Of a stretch of 33,084 nucleotides of DNA, positions 18,101 through 25,585 are shown piece after piece. This DNA comes from Psittacicella hinzii. GTDB lineage: Bacteria > Pseudomonadota > Gammaproteobacteria > Enterobacterales > Psittacicellaceae. A program made the translations under genes and the position numbers. Location of the stretch: the NCBI RefSeq assembly GCF_003585935.1, contig NZ_NRJG01000003.1, positions 1-33,084 on the forward strand, in the 5' to 3' direction. Each line of letters starts with the position of its first letter. Position 1 is the first letter of the stretch. Under the pieces are notes generated by a model. It saw only the letters and a list, made by a program, of their open reading frames with translations, ran no database searches and was not told where the DNA came from.

Positions 18101-20041
18101 TACTAATTGCGCGATATCCGTAACCGTTATGTCACTAGCTGTAACATTTTCGAGGTAAACATTGGTAAAGTTATTAGCATCACCTTGTACTTTACCGGTT
18201 ACACTTACTTGGTTACCGCGAAAATAAGCACTACCTTGTTCTTTAAGCGTTAAAGTACCATTAAGCGTACCAGTTTGCGCAAAAGCACCGGATGTTTCTA
18301 CATTGCCGCTTAAAGTACCATAGTTAATAATCTGGGATTGACTATTTAGGGCAAAAAGTGGATAAGTACGGTTTTTATCTCTGCTATTGGTATAAACACC
18401 GATATGAGCATCTTCACGGTTGATAACTGTAGTAACACTTGAGTCATTATCAAGCACCAGGTGCGCTGAACTAGCACTTACACGTGAACGATTTATTACT
18501 CCGATCATCCCGCTGTTATCAATAGTAAGTTTAGTGTTACTGCCGCTATATTGCGCTAAGCGTGAATAGTTAAGAATAATTTGTCCATCTTCGCCATTTA
18601 CTAAGCTTACATTCGCTTTATCACCAAGGAAGAATGCAGCTCCTGAATTTATCACCCTCAGATCACCATTATTCTTAAACTCAATAACTCCAGCATCCCC
18701 TTTAAAGGCAGTGTAGTTAGCATCAGAAACAATAGCATTTAACGCTTGCCCACCTGCATCAAGGGTGATCGTACCATTATTTTCAATAGTTCCGAGATTA
18801 TGACGAGTTAAGTATAGAATACCTCCGGCATTAACTTGCACTTTACCCGTACTCGTAATCGTTAGATTACTAATGGCATCAGCTGCCGCAGGTACAGAAC
18901 TGTTAAATAAGCGTCCGCCAGTATTGATCGTTACTTTACCGCCAAAAGTGGCATTAGCTTGATAGTTATTATCAATTAAAGCAATGCCAGTAATTGTTGC
19001 ATTAGCATTAGCGTTAGAAACATAATTAAGTTTCCCTGTTGCCATATTACGGAACACAAACTCTGGATGAGTGCCATCAGCAACTGTGATTGTGCCGTTA
19101 TCAGTAATATTTACTGAACCTTGGTTAAAAACCCCTTGGCTTTGCGTGGTTAGGGCAATAGTACCATCTTCTTCATTAATAAAGCTTAGATTACCATTTA
19201 CCGAAACATGAGCAATACGTCCTTGTTCATATGAACCTAAAGTACCGCTATTACGTAGGATATTACTTGCGTTTTGTCCATTAGCGTAATAGAGCATACT
19301 ATTAGCTTCAACTACTTGCGTTGTTGAGTCTTTAGCAAGGATTAACTCACCTGAACTATCCGAGTTCTCTACTGACATGCCACGCGCTGTACCAGCTACA
19401 TAAAGATAATCGTTATTGGTTATTGATACTGTAGCCGGATTAGCTGCCGATCCTTGCACTTGCGCCAAACATGAGTTTGTGCCATTAACGACAATTAACT
19501 CATTGTTCGTTACTGTATGAGTCCCACCTTGAGCTAGGAGCATTTTTGCTCCAGCATAAAAGTCTACTCTCCCCTCAAGCTCACTTTCAGTAGTCCCATT
19601 ACGCCCAAAGATCATAATGGCATTTGAGCCAGTAAAGGTTAAACCTGGATTCTCAAAATCACCTACTTGCATAAGTAAATGAGTGTACCCACCTGCTTCA
19701 CGTGCTTCAACTAAACGTCCGTTTCCAGTAAACTCTATAACTGCTGTTTTTTCAAGATTCAGCGTTAACTTACCATCTTTAAACACAATAAATTGCGTAT
19801 TAGTTACTCCAGTCTCTGCTTGGGTAACTGTAACTTCTTTAATAGTAGAGATATATTGTGAATTAGCAGCAAGACTCTGCGTTGCTAGACTTAAGCCTAA
19901 GGCTAAACTTGTTAACGGTAAAGCTAAGCTTGTTGCCCAACGAGCTTTAGCACTAGACTTACGGCTAGTGCGATTTGAACAAGCAGCAGGTGCAACACTG
20001 TTAGCACAAATTGAAGATGTAAAAGGTTTAGGTTTAACCAT
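15167..20041 (-). CDS. autotransporter-like outer-membrane protein with very large barrel
   Basis: A 1624-residue surface protein. Residues 1 to about 58 are a long signal peptide with a basic N-region and hydrophobic core (cut near SLA-ANS). Residues about 60-685 are a Gly/Asn-rich passenger with recurring NNGTITL-like blocks, typical of a right-handed beta-helix. Residues about 686-747 are a Ser/Thr/Ala/Gly linker. From about 914 to the end the sequence alternates aromatic and polar residues like membrane strands and ends in Phe (LTSQF), the usual outer-membrane signature. That region is about 710 residues, against some 250-300 for classical autotransporter barrels. ATG 20041 was chosen over an earlier in-frame start because AGGAG sits just upstream of it. 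Its place beside two glycosaminoglycan lyases suggests adhesion to or uptake of matrix polymers, but this is inference. Confidence 0.8.
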   Translation of the reverse strand: MVKPKPFTSSICANSVAPAACSNRTSRKSSAKARWATSLALPLTSLALGLSLATQSLAANSQYISTIKEVTVTQAETGVTNTQFIVFKDGKLTLNLEKTAVIEFTGNGRLVEAREAGGYTHLLMQVGDFENPGLTFTGSNAIMIFGRNGTTESELEGRVDFYAGAKMLLAQGGTHTVTNNELIVVNGTNSCLAQVQGSAANPATVSITNNDYLYVAGTARGMSVENSDSSGELILAKDSTTQVVEANSMLYYANGQNASNILRNSGTLGSYEQGRIAHVSVNGNLSFINEEDGTIALTTQSQGVFNQGSVNITDNGTITVADGTHPEFVFRNMATGKLNYVSNANANATITGIALIDNNYQANATFGGKVTINTGGRLFNSSVPAAADAISNLTITSTGKVQVNAGGILYLTRHNLGTIENNGTITLDAGGQALNAIVSDANYTAFKGDAGVIEFKNNGDLRVINSGAAFFLGDKANVSLVNGEDGQIILNYSRLAQYSGSNTKLTIDNSGMIGVINRSRVSASSAHLVLDNDSSVTTVINREDAHIGVYTNSRDKNRTYPLFALNSQSQIINYGTLSGNVETSGAFAQTGTLNGTLTLKEQGSAYFRGNQVSVTGKVQGDANNFTNVYLENVTASDITVTDIAQLVVYGDNKLSNASLTITGAAAVPTTYSYLDVTNNALAQLEASTTTTSVSTTGSASGTTSGTTSGSSAASGTSLTATTAATTGSSAPATAATGSTTSTSTSTSASNILRLDNATVSIGKSSANTGVENIKADSVALTGTNTFLVDTANATSGTTLSSFLGVKEVTGTDANVQSTVFSTWSSTGNDYVLTTRKEEDVVPTALSSIYYEVKNDENLGVLYNYLINTNSVTGLRHNLLRLSGYEYGYVLKHFTNNLNAIDLDPRIDTYGRKAPNNLGTLEVQLIGAQEDIGGHGNKEYNPTKAAGDNLSYMHAKDRGLALVYRQKANAFELKQADSDLSFYFNYYRSTYKFETDSYGSAQTYGLGWAHTWYLFNNRLLLNYGALAQRSYVRLYRDAIVFDVGAGLRQSHVDSKYYLTGFSGNAKVSYKVYDNEKNFRWLVSAGFRYSQIMQSNLIEDEQVPSDAAYFRMRQSAQTTNSKLLTLGTYVNHNGYLFGRPLYVEAGVKVAREFGNILNTRKSHVNNLELFYYYANPAKFITSLDLGAKWQVDRYSSFDVKFKQQIAQGNRGYQAGVYYTLHTYAVPNMFTTFDRQSTNKDNYRQVLQFQYDVEIANRVAYYRKNKGNSMLYRYNSSVSPVTTPRISYSVSMPDNDYFGASVTYQRRINQTSDYSFEKLIEDNYFTSYLTDKYYEIGYSYRDTKQRDTYIRSNELYGHLRYKWGFYAGFEAKQTREQSLNNLIMNNSGDVSPEFAALGYDLDRLIRDRYLDNAKEKYRLDYVVGYREKFMPSLGNITVNSQLNIDKERNNKVDGAVWTTKVNASLKYGVPTGTLYLHSNTNLNWNTQRNSLDAMTQNVLTYLSDKILDTVKLRMRYTNRLTYVKYFSRAHLNQFYVGIHFTMPSGATFEPYYQRTINNYTYRKDNKTKEYKRVRANSLDNRIGIKYSRPIYNALSLAIETYVANSKSIQTGTKTSALRGNIRLTSQF
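17800..17985 (-). repeat. low-complexity Ser/Thr/Ala/Gly coding repeat
   Basis: Within the autotransporter-like gene, about 60 codons (near residues 686-747) are almost all Ser, Thr, Ala or Gly, built from degenerate short nucleotide repeats. It is probably a flexible stalk between passenger and barrel regions, and its length may vary between strains. Confidence 0.7.
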
Positions 20042-20349
20042 ACCCACTCCTAAAATCCAAGTACAACAAACGATTACTTCATAAGTAATTGCCACTTCAC
20101 CTAAAAAGTAATAAGCCAAGAAGTATAAGCTGCAGAAATATAAACTACAGATGTATATAGAAGAGAGCTGTAAGTTGCTAGATAAAATTCTGAGGCTAAT
20201 TCTTTATCTCAAAGGCAGAGCTGAATAATCTTAGCAGCCTGCTAAGCTATTAAGCAATCTTACTCTGATCTATACTTTTTATGGCAAATAGGCACTTTGT
20301 TGTACTTGCAACAATGTTAAATATTTACAATTTGAGGCATGTAAACAAA

Positions 20350-20445
20350 GGAGATGAACGTAAAGATAATTGTGTAGAGTTAAGGCAAAGACCTCTAACT
20401 CTCAATGACAAGAATAATTTTACGCAAAATTAATCGTTCATCTCC
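20350..20445 (-). repeat. nested inverted repeat upstream of autotransporter gene
   Basis: An outer perfect 11-bp pair (GGAGATGAACG at 20350-20360 with CGTTCATCTCC at 20435-20445) encloses an inner hairpin, AGAGTTA plus AGG pairing with CCT plus TAACTCT (20376-20402, one bulged base). No target-site duplication is evident at the ends. It lies about 310 bp upstream of the autotransporter ATG and could be a structured leader, a small RNA or a mobile-element remnant. Confidence 0.7.
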
Positions 20446-20868
20446 AGAACTTGATTTACACACGAAAGAAAAGAGAATCTATCATTAAGAACGTGCAAGC
20501 TAAAAACAATAAAAGCAAGTTCACTTTATTTCCCGCTCTTAAGCTCCTCACAACTCATAAAAATCTCTATTTTTTACTTTGCTTTATTAAATTTAGTAAT
20601 TACTACAACTTTAATAAAGCTCGAAACTCTAGGGATTAAAGGCTAAGAACAAGAAAATTTTGCCTTGCAAAAATATTAGCTTGCGTTTACTTTTTTTCTT
20701 TATTTTAAATTAAAAATATTTAACAAAAAAGCGCAGAAACTAACGTAAAACGTAAGAATAAAGCAAAGAAAAGTAACCGATAACGTAAGAAAACACAATA
20801 AATGAAAAGACAAAAGGAAAGGTTTTAAAAATTAGTAATCACAACTAAATTAAAATTAAGAAGATTTT

Positions 20869-20901
20869 TAGTAAAGAAAAATCCCTACTAAAAAAGTAGG
20901 G
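20869..20901 (-). terminator. minus-strand terminator-like hairpin without an obvious gene
   Basis: CCCTAC (20883-20888) pairs with GTAGGG (20896-20901) around a 7-nt loop. On the minus strand it is followed by ATTTTTCTTT. The next minus-strand gene upstream, djlA, already has a terminator at 21651-21680, so this may end an unrecognised RNA. Confidence 0.55.
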
Positions 20902-21409
20902 GTGCTGCTAACTAAAAAGTTAAACGTAAAGTTAGAAACAGACAATTTTTATATATTTTTCACATTTGCAAACCTAATCATTAAATTGTTTACCAAAGCT
21001 TAAGGTTATTTCAATAAAAGATAACTTATTGATAAAAGGCGATTTAGCAACTTGCTTCTCACAAGAATAAATCAACTATCTCTTACCGTAAGCTCAAGTT
21101 AATTTGCTAAGAGATTTAGCCAAAAATTGTAAACAACCTACACCAAAATCTTCTCGACAAGTAAGCAAGAATTTTGTGAAAGCCTTGTGAAAATTTGTCG
21201 TGCTTGCACATCAAATAATGCGAGTGAGCAAACTCAGCCAAATGCTTCTTGTGAAATTTTGTCAGAGGATGAATCATCTTCATTTCAAACTAAAGTTACT
21301 CCGCAAAAGCATTATGTGGTGTACCACAAACGATACGCCTCCAAGAAATGTCTATAGAGAGTAAGAACCGTAAGAATAATTTTTAGATTACAGCTCAAAG
21401 TAACTAGGG

Positions 21410-21580
21410 AATAAATGGAAAGTGGAATGAAGTGAGGCGAGGTAAAGCTCAAGCGAAGTAAAGAGAAGCGAAAAGACTAAAAATTAATCCACAAGTCGAA
21501 AAGAAAGGAGTAGTAGGACTATTACGAGGACTATGATTTTGACGAGGATAAGGACAAGGACTAGGAAAAAAGCTCTCGTA
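21410..21580. other. purine-rich tract
   Basis: The plus strand here is strongly enriched in A and G, with recurring GAAG, GCGA and AGGA words, followed at 21592-21626 by four GGATT words. No protein frame explains it. It could be decayed DNA or a strand-asymmetric structure-forming region. Confidence 0.5.
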
Positions 21581-21650
21581 GCACAGCTCACAGGATTATA
21601 GGATTCTCGGTAGGATTACGGGATTCGCGCTGCAAAGAATTTTGCCCATG

Positions 21651-21680
21651 AAAAAAAACCAGAGTAAGAAAACTCTGGTT
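21651..21680 (-). terminator. djlA: djlA terminator
   Basis: AACCAGAGT (21657-21665) pairs perfectly with ACTCTGGTT (21672-21680) around a 6-nt loop. The minus strand then has a run of eight T (plus-strand A-run at 21651-21658). It lies about 70 bp past the djlA stop. Confidence 0.9.
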
Positions 21681-21749
21681 TAAACATCACTTGAAAATTA
21701 ATGTAATTTTTTGGTTTAGGTTATTATAGCGTACTTATGACGCTAAAAC

Positions 21750-22655
21750 TTAAAAACCTCGATCAGCAGCAATTAAATCTGCAGCATTGTTGATTTTTTG
21801 TGACATCTCTGTGTACTCAGCACGTTTCGAATCGTCAGGTGCTTTATCTGGGTGCCACTTAGCTAATAAACGTTTTTTCGCACGGTTAAGTTCTTGTTTA
21901 CTTACGTTACGATCTACGCCAAGTAAGCTATAAGCTTGTTCAAGGGCTTTTTGGGCTTCGGCTGCGCGTGAGTTGTAACCACCGTAACCGCCACCACTGC
22001 CACCGCCATAACCACCTTGGTTATACGATGAACCGCCATTACCGTAACCATGACTGTAACTGCCAAACGGATTACCGTCACCCCATGCTTCTTGTCCGTA
22101 ATTTGCAAAACGCATTAAGAGGACAATAGCAATTTGTTGTGGTAAACCGATTGCACCAGCAATAGTAAAGATCGCTTGGTAGAAGTTATTATCTACTTGC
22201 CCTTCACTTGCTGAATAACAGATATGAATAATTTGAGCCAGAACGGTTGCCGGACTACGGCTATAAGAGTTTACTAAGGTATTTCTTAAACCGTTAATCG
22301 CTAATGATTCTTGGAATGATGGATCATTAGCAACAATGCTAATTTGCTCAGAAATAGCATGTACATCTACTTTACCGGTAGCGCCTGCGCTAATTTCTTG
22401 GATAAAGAGACGTTGTGCATTTGCGATGTGACGCGGGCTATTTTTACCTGTGATTTGTAAAATTTTACCGATGATTTGTGCAATGTATGTGTATTGACGT
22501 GCTTCGGTTTCAGGGTTACCTCCAGCTGAACCTATACCACGATTATCAAAATACAATCCGATCACAAAACCGATAATTGCCCCAAAAATACTATTGGTGA
22601 TTAGTCCGCCAATTAAAGCAAAGACCAATGCTGTGTATGGAAATCTTCTACGCAT
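21750..22655 (-). CDS. djlA: DjlA-like membrane-anchored DnaJ co-chaperone
   Basis: A 301-residue inner-membrane co-chaperone that should stimulate DnaK ATPase from the cytoplasmic face. Residues about 7-35 form one membrane segment rich in Gly (GLITNSIFGAIIGFVIGL). A TerB-like helical domain spans about 48-190. A Gly/Tyr/Ser-rich linker follows at about 195-230. The J domain is at the C-terminus (about 238-301) with the essential HPD triplet in KWHPDKAPD. This order and length match E. coli DjlA. AAGGG lies about six bases before the ATG, and a three-way-junction-like structure is found in the leader at 22739-22775. It appears monocistronic. Confidence 0.93.
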   Translation of the reverse strand: MRRRFPYTALVFALIGGLITNSIFGAIIGFVIGLYFDNRGIGSAGGNPETEARQYTYIAQIIGKILQITGKNSPRHIANAQRLFIQEISAGATGKVDVHAISEQISIVANDPSFQESLAINGLRNTLVNSYSRSPATVLAQIIHICYSASEGQVDNNFYQAIFTIAGAIGLPQQIAIVLLMRFANYGQEAWGDGNPFGSYSHGYGNGGSSYNQGGYGGGSGGGYGGYNSRAAEAQKALEQAYSLLGVDRNVSKQELNRAKKRLLAKWHPDKAPDDSKRAEYTEMSQKINNAADLIAADRGF

Positions 22656-22738
22656 ATTACCCTTTAGTTATAAGCTATTGCTTTAACAAAATTGGAAAAA
22701 TTAAATAAATATAATTTGGACATACGCAATCCGGACTT

Positions 22739-22775
22739 ACACTAGAGAGTTGGCAACTCTGGCTAACGCCAGTGT
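22739..22775 (-). repeat. three-stem cloverleaf-like element in djlA leader
   Basis: An outer ACACT/AGTGT pair (22739-22743 with 22771-22775) encloses two adjacent hairpins: AGAGTT/AACTCT (22746-22751 with 22755-22760) and GGC/GCC (22761-22763 with 22768-22770). It lies about 85 bp upstream of the djlA ATG. It is too small for a tRNA. Confidence 0.5.
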
Positions 22776-22940
22776 ATAGAACTTGCATACTTTATTTATA
22801 AATTCAGTATGACTTCGTCTAGAGCCAGGGGTTAATAAATACCTTGATAGCAATTACATCTAACGATCCTTTGAGCGTAAAAAGGTGTTATTAACAACAA
22901 TGGTAATTAACAAGAATTACCAACAAAGAAAAAGCAGTAA

Positions 22941-23028
22941 AATCACCTCACCTAATTCTAGGTAGAGGATTTTATAGCTTTTTATTATATAAAAAAGCGC
23001 TAAGAATTTGCGATAAAAATGGCGCTTT
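22941..23028. repeat. cluster of hairpins
   Basis: An interrupted stem joins AATCACCTCACCTA (22941-22954) with TAGGTAGAGGATT (22959-22971). It is followed by a T-rich stretch and then an AAAGCGC/GCGCTTT pair (22994-23000 with 23022-23028). The first resembles a terminator on either strand, but no gene ends nearby. Confidence 0.45.
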
Positions 23029-23261
23029 CTAGATAAAAAAGCTCATCTTTACACTTAGGCAAAAAGTTGGTAGCTCAAGAGCACAACTTAGCTGTGTTTT
23101 ACCTCTAACGCATAACATGAGAGCTTGTTTAAGAGTTCTTGTTTGAGAGCACTTGTTTAGGCGAACCTATTCAAGACTCCACTTTAGCGTGTTCTTTATC
23201 TCAAGCTAGCCGAACAAGCGTCCTACTAGCAGTTATCTCTGCTAAATTTAGCGCATAAAAA

Positions 23262-23307
23262 AGCAAAAATGGACCAGCAACATGAGGGTACTATGTCTAT
23301 TTTTGCT
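23262..23307. repeat. 13-bp inverted repeat
   Basis: AGCAAAAATGGAC (23262-23274) pairs with GTCTATTTTTGCT (23295-23307); the single mismatch would be a G:U pair in RNA. The loop is 20 nt. No T-run follows. Confidence 0.55.
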
Positions 23308-23649
23308 AAGGATATACATTTAAATTTTGTTTCATTTTTGTTTAGCTTATTACTTAGGTTGAACTCGCTTCAATCATTTACGCTTCAGATAATGCTCTGC
23401 TGCACTTAAACTTAAGTTTTACGCTTAAACTTAAGAGCTATCTCAAACTAACTTAAATTCAGCCTTAACCTTAAACTATGAGGGAAAAAGATTAAGTGCT
23501 TATATCTAAGCAAGAAGAGTAAGGCATTACTAGAAGTGAGTAATAAACGGAATAATGCTTAAGCATTATTAACAAGACTAGAGGTAAAACCGAGAAGTAA
23601 AACTAAAATGCGGGGGCAAGTTAGTTTTACGGTTTCAAATCTGTAATCT

Positions 23650-23672
23650 TTAGCAAGCTTACAGCTTGCTAA
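23650..23672. repeat. 9-bp perfect hairpin
   Basis: TTAGCAAGC (23650-23658) pairs with GCTTGCTAA (23664-23672) around a 5-nt loop. No T-run follows. Confidence 0.55.
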
Positions 23673-24167
23673 TTAAGACTATTAATAATATAAGGGTAAG
23701 TAAACGAAATTTCAACTTTTTTCATCACGCTAATCAGGGAGTATGTAAAAAAACTTGATAATCTCATACTTACTAGTACCTAAAATGCAGTTAGTATTAG
23801 TCGGTTTAGGTATCCAATTTCATAATTTACTCTTTATTGTCTTAATATTCAAAGACTAAATGTGGTAAACTAGATCTTCTAACCTTTGCTAGGTAAAGCA
23901 AGAATCCAGATCTTCAGCAATTAAATTTAGTTACTTGCGTAATAATTTCACGATTAACCTTAAACAAACTAAGTATTTGCCATAGTTATCTGTAAAAATA
24001 GCGAGTTAGTACTATAAAAATATACTTCTATTAATCAGTATTTTATTATCTCTTTGCGAAAAACTTAGATTTAGCAAGTGCAAACTATACTTTTTATTTG
24101 TTCTAAAGAGAACAAGAAACTCCGCGATTTTTTTCAATATACGCGATAATAGCAATAATTAAATATT

Positions 24168-24201
24168 TGCATGTCGAGCTCTAATTTAGAGTCGCTATGC
24201 A
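24168..24201 (+). repeat. nested hairpin before terminator
   Basis: TGCAT/ATGCA (24168-24172 with 24197-24201) encloses CTCTAA/TTAGAG (24179-24184 with 24186-24191). A self-complementary GCAATATATTGC follows directly at 24202-24213. With the terminator at 24238 it could form the body of a small RNA. Confidence 0.45.
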
Positions 24202-24237
24202 GCAATATATTGCATTTAACTTTACCTTAACTTTGAC

Positions 24238-24279
24238 GCAAATTCGCTCGGTGCATGGCACGCGAATTATGCTTTTTTT
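24238..24279 (+). terminator. strong intrinsic terminator without an obvious gene
   Basis: AATTCGC (24241-24247) pairs with GCGAATT (24262-24268), extended by GCA/TGC past one bulge, with an inner GTGC/GCAC hairpin. Seven T follow at 24273-24279. The nearest plus-strand gene upstream is at 8172, so it probably ends a non-coding transcript. Confidence 0.75.
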
Positions 24280-24418
24280 AGACCTCCTCAACTGCGTGAT
24301 AGTTCTTTAACTACTCACCGTAATTGCTGTTGTTTCCCTATTTAAGCATATACCCTATTTAAGCTCTTTATCTCTCATAGAGAAGTAAGCAGTTTTACAC
24401 AGCAACGGTTACGCAGTT

Positions 24419-24450
24419 TACTCACTTTACACCTCCATACAAAGTGAGTA
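24419..24450. repeat. 10-bp perfect hairpin
   Basis: TACTCACTTT (24419-24428) pairs with AAAGTGAGTA (24441-24450) around a 12-nt loop. It is the first of four close inverted repeats. Confidence 0.6.
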
Positions 24451-24453
24451 GTT

Positions 24454-24510
24454 ACTCAATCTGCCAGCCACAACATCTAGCTGGACAATTGCTTATCCTC
24501 CAGATTGAGT
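24454..24510. repeat. nested inverted repeat
   Basis: ACTCAATCTG (24454-24463) pairs with CAGATTGAGT (24501-24510). Inside it CCAGC (24464-24468) pairs with GCTGG (24480-24484). It starts three bases after the preceding hairpin. Confidence 0.6.
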
Positions 24511-24533
24511 CTGGTATATACAGTATTCTGATC

Positions 24534-24626
24534 TACAAACAAGTAACTTATAAATCGTAAGTAAAGACGTAAGTAACTTACTAAGAAAGTAACTTACGCA
24601 TGGTTTACTTACTTAACTTGTTTGTA
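24534..24626. repeat. three-tier nested inverted repeat
   Basis: Three pairs lie one inside the other: TACAAACAAG/CTTGTTTGTA (24534-24543 with 24617-24626), GTAAGTAAA/TTTACTTAC (24557-24565 with 24604-24612) and CGTAAGT/ACTTACG (24568-24574 with 24592-24598). The word GTAAGTAA also recurs directly. Confidence 0.65.
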
Positions 24627-24694
24627 CTTTACCTCTTTAGCTAAATTCTTAGTTAAACGCTCTACCTATTGCCGTAGGTGGGCACACCTTTTCT

Positions 24695-24777
24695 CTTAAC
24701 TTTATCTAGCTTAGAGCTTGAAGTTTTCAGATCTAGCTCTATAAAGTTAAGGAAAACGAATTAAGCACGCTTAATTC
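24695..24777. repeat. inverted repeat followed by palindrome
   Basis: CTTAACTTTAT (24695-24705) pairs with ATAAAGTTAAG (24741-24751) and encloses GAGCT/AGCTC. Seven bases later GAATTAAGC pairs with GCTTAATTC (24758-24766 with 24769-24777) with only two bases between the arms. Confidence 0.6.
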
Positions 24778-24924
24778 AACAAATTATAGTTAAGCGAATA
24801 TGTCTTGATTTTGTCAACTTAAGACTTATCGATCAATTTAAGATCACCGACCTATAATTTGTCTCCAACTTTAAGTTGGCTTTTTGCCGAAGGCTATAGC
24901 TTAAAGCTTGGTACTATGACTTAT

Positions 24925-25023
24925 ACTTGCAAATTTCTATCCTTGTAACGTTAAAAATATAACTAAGGCGTACGTCGACTTTAGAAGACTCTAAATAGTT
25001 ATATTTAGCAGAAATTTGCAAGT
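24925..25023. repeat. 99-bp nested inverted repeat with 14-bp and 11-bp arms
   Basis: The outer arms ACTTGCAAATTTCT (24925-24938) and AGAAATTTGCAAGT (25010-25023) are perfect. The inner arms AAATATAACTA (24955-24965) and TAGTTATATTT (24996-25006) are also perfect. The centre holds a short GTCGAC-containing stretch. No protein frame or shared sequence with the other elements was found. Confidence 0.75.
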
Positions 25024-25137
25024 TTACCGTTTTGTAGATACATTGAGAGCTCTCTAATTTTAGGGCTGTTGTCATTACAACTGAGCATTTTCACTATGCT
25101 TACCTAAGTATTACGAGACTCTTTTTCATTCTTCCTT

Positions 25138-25283
25138 AATTACTATTGTTTACCTTATGTCGAGGAAATCCTCAATCTATGCCAACCCTCAATGACATAG
25201 ACGTAGTAATTGAAACCTTCTTGCTAGGCATAGCAAGACCCAATCATCAATTTACTACTCTTTAAACTTAAGCCTTGCTTAAG
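25138..25283. repeat. run of hairpins before methyltransferase gene
   Basis: AATTACTA/TAGTAATT (25138-25145 with 25204-25211) encloses TATGTC/GACATA and GAGG/CCTC. Then come CTTGCTA/TAGCAAG (25220-25226 with 25231-25237) and CTTAAGC/GCTTAAG (25267-25273 with 25277-25283). Confidence 0.55.
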
Positions 25284-25359
25284 CTTAAAGTGAGTAACAG
25301 CTGCATCAATCCTGATCGCTAATACTTTAGTAGTTTTTAGATGGTTGTTTTCTAGATAT

Positions 25360-25394
25360 AAGCTGTTACTTTTTAAGTAGCAGCTTTTTCTTTT
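25360..25394 (+). terminator. intrinsic terminator upstream of the methyltransferase gene
   Basis: AAGCTGTTACTT (25360-25371) pairs with AAGTAGCAGCTT (25375-25386) with one T:G position, and TTTCTTTT follows. It would end a plus-strand transcript arising in the gene-free region, about 190 bp before the methyltransferase start. Confidence 0.7.
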
Positions 25395-25585
25395 ATCTAA
25401 CCTAAATCATCTGTAGGATTGTGTGTTATACTTAAATCCGCTATATTGTATTTATTCGTTTTTTAAATTAGTGCTATTTTATAGCAAAATCCACAATATG
25501 GCTTTTTTTGTACCCAAAATTTTACCATAAATCAACACTTTGCTGTGTTTACCTTCTTTCTTCAACTATCCTCGCGAGACTAAAA

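Larger units (their letters stand above)
20042..21650. other. gene-free stretch between autotransporter and djlA
   Basis: About 1.6 kb without a convincing gene. It contains the nested inverted repeat 20350-20445, a minus-strand terminator-like hairpin at 20883-20901, hairpins at 21078-21115, 21144-21176 and 21315-21328, and a purine-rich tract at about 21410-21580 with GGATT repeats after it (21592-21626). A short TTG-initiated frame at 20451-20639 looks like chance. Confidence 0.55.
22656..25585. other. long gene-free, hairpin-rich region
   Basis: Nearly 3 kb without a frame of any length that looks coding, and without tRNA, rRNA, tmRNA, RNase P or SRP RNA signatures that I recognise. It is filled with inverted repeats, the clearest of which are listed separately, and has plus-strand intrinsic terminators at 24238-24279 and 25360-25390 that lack an obvious upstream gene. 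Small RNAs or remnants of decayed genes are both possible. Confidence 0.65.

Noticed and set aside
20042-20119. Upstream extension of the autotransporter-like protein
   Set aside because: ATG 20041 has AGGAG directly upstream and gives a normal long signal peptide.
20451-20639. 62-codon TTG-initiated frame
   Set aside because: No ribosome binding site, no motif and AT-driven Lys/Asn/Phe composition.
25305-25317. 13-bp identity with 29769-29781 as a possible dispersed repeat
   Set aside because: A 13-bp match between two places in 33 kb is expected by chance and flanking sequence does not match.
22656-25585. Known structural RNA genes (tmRNA, RNase P, SRP, 6S, tRNA)
   Set aside because: I looked for their conserved cores and T-loop sequences and found none.
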